From the NCBI GenBank assembly GCA_002452555.1, contig DKER01000191.1, positions 1 through 8,631 on the forward strand: DNA of 8,631 nucleotides. Reading direction: 5' to 3'. Position 1 is the first letter of the stretch, and each line of letters opens with the position of its first letter. A model generated the notes under the pieces. The model saw only the letters and a program-made list of their open reading frames with translations, was not told where the DNA came from and did not search any database. Position numbers and translations under genes: made by a program. Source of the stretch: Fidelibacterota bacterium UBA6817. GTDB taxonomy: Bacteria; Fidelibacterota; Fidelibacteria; Fidelibacterales; Fidelibacteraceae. This document shows positions 6,080-8,631 of the stretch, piece by piece.

Positions 6080-8242
6080 ATGAATAATCTCCGGTTACGA
6101 CATGTTTACCTGATCAATGGTTTACTCTGGTTGTTGGTATTCCCGTTTTTTTCATTTTACGAACCGCTCTATCTGAATATTAAGAACATATATGTGGCTC
6201 TTTATGTTTTTCTGTTGCTGGTGTTTGCTGCATTTTCCATTTTTTTAAATAAATTTCCTCACAAAATGCTGAAAATGATTCGTCTGATCAGTATTTCGTT
6301 GAATATTATTTTAATTACATTACTCATATGGGTTTTCAGACTTGTGTGGGATTATTACTCATTTCTCAATATCACATATATTATGATCATTTTCTTCTTC
6401 GTTATACATTATTATCAATTCTCTTTTAAAGAAACACTGTTTTTCGGTATGTTTATTCAAATCTCATTGTTGCTCAATTTTCCCGTTTTTGCCTATAAAT
6501 CACGGATTGATGTAAATTCGTTGAGTAAAATCACGTATATCATTGAAAGCAGTATTTTTCTAATTTACTTTTTTATGATTGCATTAAAAGAATTTGTCAC
6601 GAATGATAAAACGGTTAAGAAGAATGATTTTGATTCAACAAATACAGATGATTTGACAGATAAACACACAAAAACCGATAACGATTTTTGTTCAAGGATT
6701 TTTGATGTTTTTGTATCCCGTGATGATAAGCAGGATACAGAATCAATGTATCCCAAAATATTTGAAATTCTCAAAGAAACCGGTAAAACATGTGGGGCAG
6801 ACAGAGCATATCTCTTTGAGATTGATTCAAATATGATGTTAATGAGCAACACAGTTGAATGGTGTCGTAAACCGGTTTTTTCTCAACAAAAATATTTACA
6901 GAATATTCCTGTTTCCGATTATCCGTGGTGGATGAATAAACTCTATAACAACGAATATATTTTTATTGAATCCATTCAGAATATGCCTGCTGAAGCTATG
7001 AACGAAAAGGGTAGCATGGAAAGGCAGGAAATAATATCCTTTATAGTTGTCGGGTTATATTCAAACAGTTTTTTAACCGGCTTTATCGGTATTGATTACG
7101 TTAATCCGGAAAATCACGCAAAACTGAAATTTGTCAAAATATTAAACAAGGCCGGTTATTTTATAAATGAGCTTTTAAAGACGAACCGTAAGGTTAATAC
7201 ATTTTTATCCGTCATGAAAAACGGATTCTCCAAAGATGTCATGTCAGAAATTGTTTTTGTCGGTGTGGGTGATCTGTTACATAATATTCCCTGTATTCTT
7301 GTCGGAAATTCCGGTGAAATCATCAGTATGAATGAAAAAGGGAAAGCATTGCTGGATTCTGCCAATATTCAGCATGAAAACAATAATATTATGATCAATC
7401 CGGGCAAAAAGTGGACAATTTTAGTTGACTGTTTGCATAATATGCTTCGAAAAAATATTCACCATGCTTTTATAGAGGATTTTATTTTTGAAAGCAATAA
7501 CGCGTTTTATTCTGTCTATTTTGTAGACATATTTTATCAGAAAGACAAATCAGTCATATTGTTGGCGTTTATTGATATTACCCATCGTCATGTTACCCGT
7601 ATGGAATTGATTAAAGAAGTGGAAGAAAAGAAAAGAATGCTGAGTGAAATTCATCATAGAGTTAAAAATAACATGCAGATCATTTCAAACTTTATGGATC
7701 TGGAAAATTTGAATATCAACCGGGAGAATGCACTGTCAATTTTTAACAATACGCGAGACAGAATAAAAGGTCTTGCCATCCTTCACGAAAAACTGTATGA
7801 AAGCCGGGAATTTGGAAAAATTAATCTGTGTGTTTATTTAAAACAATTGGTTGTGAATATTATTCTCGTTCTTTCCAATCATAAAAACATTGAATTAACC
7901 TATTCCGGCGAAGATGAAATAACTGCCGGTTTTGATACGGCAATAACCTGCGGATTACTCGTAAATGAAATTATTGTGAATAGCTTGAAACATGCTTTTA
8001 CGGATAAATATGATGGAAACATTTTCCTTAAAATCTCCAAAGATCAGCATGACATTCTTTTATTTGTTGGAGACAACGGTTCGGGATTTGATCAGGCAGA
8101 CAAAAACAAATCAAAATTAACACTGGGCTTAAGGCTGATTGAGGGATTTGTTAAGGAGTTAAACGGTTCTTATGAAATGGCTGCACAAAAGGGTACTCTT
8201 TTTACAATTCGCTTTCCCCATGTTTCTCCAGAAGTAAAATAG
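6080..8242 (+). CDS. membrane sensor histidine kinase: 6 TM, GAF, PAS-like, HisKA_2, HATPase
   Basis: A 720-residue hybrid-free sensor kinase. Residues 9-172 contain about six hydrophobic helices (approx. 9-27, 37-56, 66-86, 95-112, 119-139, 151-172) with very short loops and no large periplasmic domain. A hydrophilic Asp/Thr/Lys/Asn-rich linker (174-222) leads to a GAF domain (about 223-368), recognised by CGADRAYLFEID, NTVEWC, YPWW, the LTGFIGIDYVNP strand and its spacing. A PAS-like region (about 395-508; IPCILVGNSGEIISMNEKG, FIDITHRH) precedes the dimerisation/phosphoacceptor helix EIHHRVKNNMQ of HisKA_2 type. His526 is the likely phosphoacceptor by alignment with the HRVKN motif, with His525 the alternative. 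The ATPase has an N box with Glu630 and Asn634 (NEIIVNSLKHAF), G1 GDNGSGFD (664-671) and G2 TLGLRLIEGF, ending in GTLFTIRF. HisKA_2 kinases such as PdtaS usually pair with stand-alone regulators, often ANTAR-type, but none is in the window. It lies 9 nt after the acyltransferase stop. The signal is unknown. Confidence 0.93.
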   Translation: MNNLRLRHVYLINGLLWLLVFPFFSFYEPLYLNIKNIYVALYVFLLLVFAAFSIFLNKFPHKMLKMIRLISISLNIILITLLIWVFRLVWDYYSFLNITYIMIIFFFVIHYYQFSFKETLFFGMFIQISLLLNFPVFAYKSRIDVNSLSKITYIIESSIFLIYFFMIALKEFVTNDKTVKKNDFDSTNTDDLTDKHTKTDNDFCSRIFDVFVSRDDKQDTESMYPKIFEILKETGKTCGADRAYLFEIDSNMMLMSNTVEWCRKPVFSQQKYLQNIPVSDYPWWMNKLYNNEYIFIESIQNMPAEAMNEKGSMERQEIISFIVVGLYSNSFLTGFIGIDYVNPENHAKLKFVKILNKAGYFINELLKTNRKVNTFLSVMKNGFSKDVMSEIVFVGVGDLLHNIPCILVGNSGEIISMNEKGKALLDSANIQHENNNIMINPGKKWTILVDCLHNMLRKNIHHAFIEDFIFESNNAFYSVYFVDIFYQKDKSVILLAFIDITHRHVTRMELIKEVEEKKRMLSEIHHRVKNNMQIISNFMDLENLNINRENALSIFNNTRDRIKGLAILHEKLYESREFGKINLCVYLKQLVVNIILVLSNHKNIELTYSGEDEITAGFDTAITCGLLVNEIIVNSLKHAFTDKYDGNIFLKISKDQHDILLFVGDNGSGFDQADKNKSKLTLGLRLIEGFVKELNGSYEMAAQKGTLFTIRFPHVSPEVK

Positions 8243-8277
8243 CATTTCCGGTCGTAATGATATGTGATATAATGTCT

Positions 8278-8631
8278 TTATGGTTCGATATATGCCAGGA
8301 AAAGATCATTAAGATTTATTCCCGTATAACCGGTTTTAATCAGTGTTTGAATTTGATTAAACAAGGGATAGGTATCATTATTTTCCAATGCTTTCTCTGC
8401 TCTGATTCTGTCTGTGGAATAGAATAAGTCTGAGGATAACCAGCCTCCGGCAGCATCGGTAGGGCCATCAATTCCATCTGAACCGATTGATGCAATAATC
8501 CAACGGAAAGGGCAATCTGCCAGCCTGAGTGCTGTTCCAAGAACAAGTTCCAAATTTCTTCCCCCTTTCCCCGATCCTTTTACTGTAACAGAGCATTCCC
8601 CGCCGGTGAGAATAAAGAAGGGTTCCTTTAT
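8278..8631 (-). CDS. glycerate 2-kinase, MOFRL family, C-terminal part only
   Basis: The last 117 codons of a - strand gene that runs off the right edge, ending with TAA (8278-8280 on the + strand). The frame is open from base 8631 inward, so the TTG at 8553 is not the start. The visible part is the MOFRL domain. It begins with FILTGGECSVTVKG and GKGGRN, then GSDGIDGPTDAAGG, NNDTYPLF and TGYTGINLNDL, all landmarks of this family at its C-terminus. The enzyme phosphorylates D-glycerate to 2-phosphoglycerate with ATP in the cytoplasm, feeding glycolysis from serine, glyoxylate or sugar-acid degradation. Full-length members run about 400-450 residues, so roughly three quarters of the gene is outside the window. 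Where relatives have GGRNQEF, this protein has GGRNLEL. It converges on the histidine kinase gene across 35 nt, so it is a separate transcription unit. Confidence 0.93.
   Translation of the reverse strand: MKEPFFILTGGECSVTVKGSGKGGRNLELVLGTALRLADCPFRWIIASIGSDGIDGPTDAAGGWLSSDLFYSTDRIRAEKALENNDTYPLFNQIQTLIKTGYTGINLNDLFLAYIEP

Noticed and set aside
6080..6600. Lower G+C at the start of the kinase gene as a sign of horizontal transfer
   Set aside because: Sampled lines here are clearly AT-richer than in hisS or EF-G, but the stretch encodes Phe/Ile/Leu-rich membrane helices, which explains it; the C-terminal part of the gene is nearer its neighbours.
6565..6852. Open frame of 95 codons on the - strand inside the kinase gene
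   Set aside because: It is antisense to the kinase linker and start of the GAF domain, where low-complexity sequence leaves frames open by chance; no motif was recognised.
8243..8277. Bidirectional terminator between convergent genes
   Set aside because: Only a 4-bp ATAT/ATAT dyad around a 3-nt loop was found, which is too weak to call.
8340..8546. Second - strand frame overlapping the glycerate kinase
   Set aside because: The other - strand frame carries clear MOFRL motifs (GGRN, DGIDGPTDAAG) and continues to the window edge, so this one is a shadow.

Overview
The window reads as chromosomal DNA from a moderately AT-rich, Gram-negative (diderm) bacterium. The diderm call rests on a lipid A-type (HtrB/LpxL) acyltransferase. 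No gene allows a firm phylum assignment. Environmental or poorly sampled lineages such as the FCB group would fit, but that is a guess. There are no rRNA or tRNA genes, CRISPR arrays, insertion sequences, phage genes or long direct repeats.

Layout. Six genes run left to right on the + strand, tightly packed: the 3' part of an AMP-forming acyl ligase (to 1205), an elongation factor G variant (1202-3280), a HIT-family nucleotide hydrolase/transferase (3283-3774), histidyl-tRNA synthetase hisS (3882-5150), a lysophospholipid/lipid A acyltransferase (5147-6070), and a multi-domain sensor histidine kinase (6080-8242). Two junctions are ATGA start/stop overlaps (ligase/EF-G and hisS/acyltransferase), and two are gaps of 2 and 9 nt. 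The only sizeable gap among these genes is 3775-3881 (107 nt), before hisS. It contains a long imperfect inverted repeat ending directly against the hisS ribosome binding site. After a 35-nt gap with no convincing terminator, the - strand carries the C-terminal 117 codons of a MOFRL-type glycerate 2-kinase running off the right edge, convergent with the kinase gene.

How the genes may work together. The first block (ligase, EF-G, HIT) and second block (hisS, acyltransferase, kinase) look like one or two operons of housekeeping and envelope functions. The ligase and HisRS both make adenylates, and HIT proteins typically act on Ap4A or AMP conjugates, so a shared adenylate-chemistry theme is possible but unproven. 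The acyltransferase and the membrane-bound kinase are 9 nt apart, so an envelope-sensing role for the kinase is conceivable. No response regulator is present.

The most unusual points are the EF-G variant (Tyr in the switch II DTPGY motif and TMLD in place of NKxD), the hisS leader hairpin, and the six-TM/GAF/PAS/HisKA_2 kinase with no visible partner. I see no strong evidence for a wholly new defence or mobile system here.
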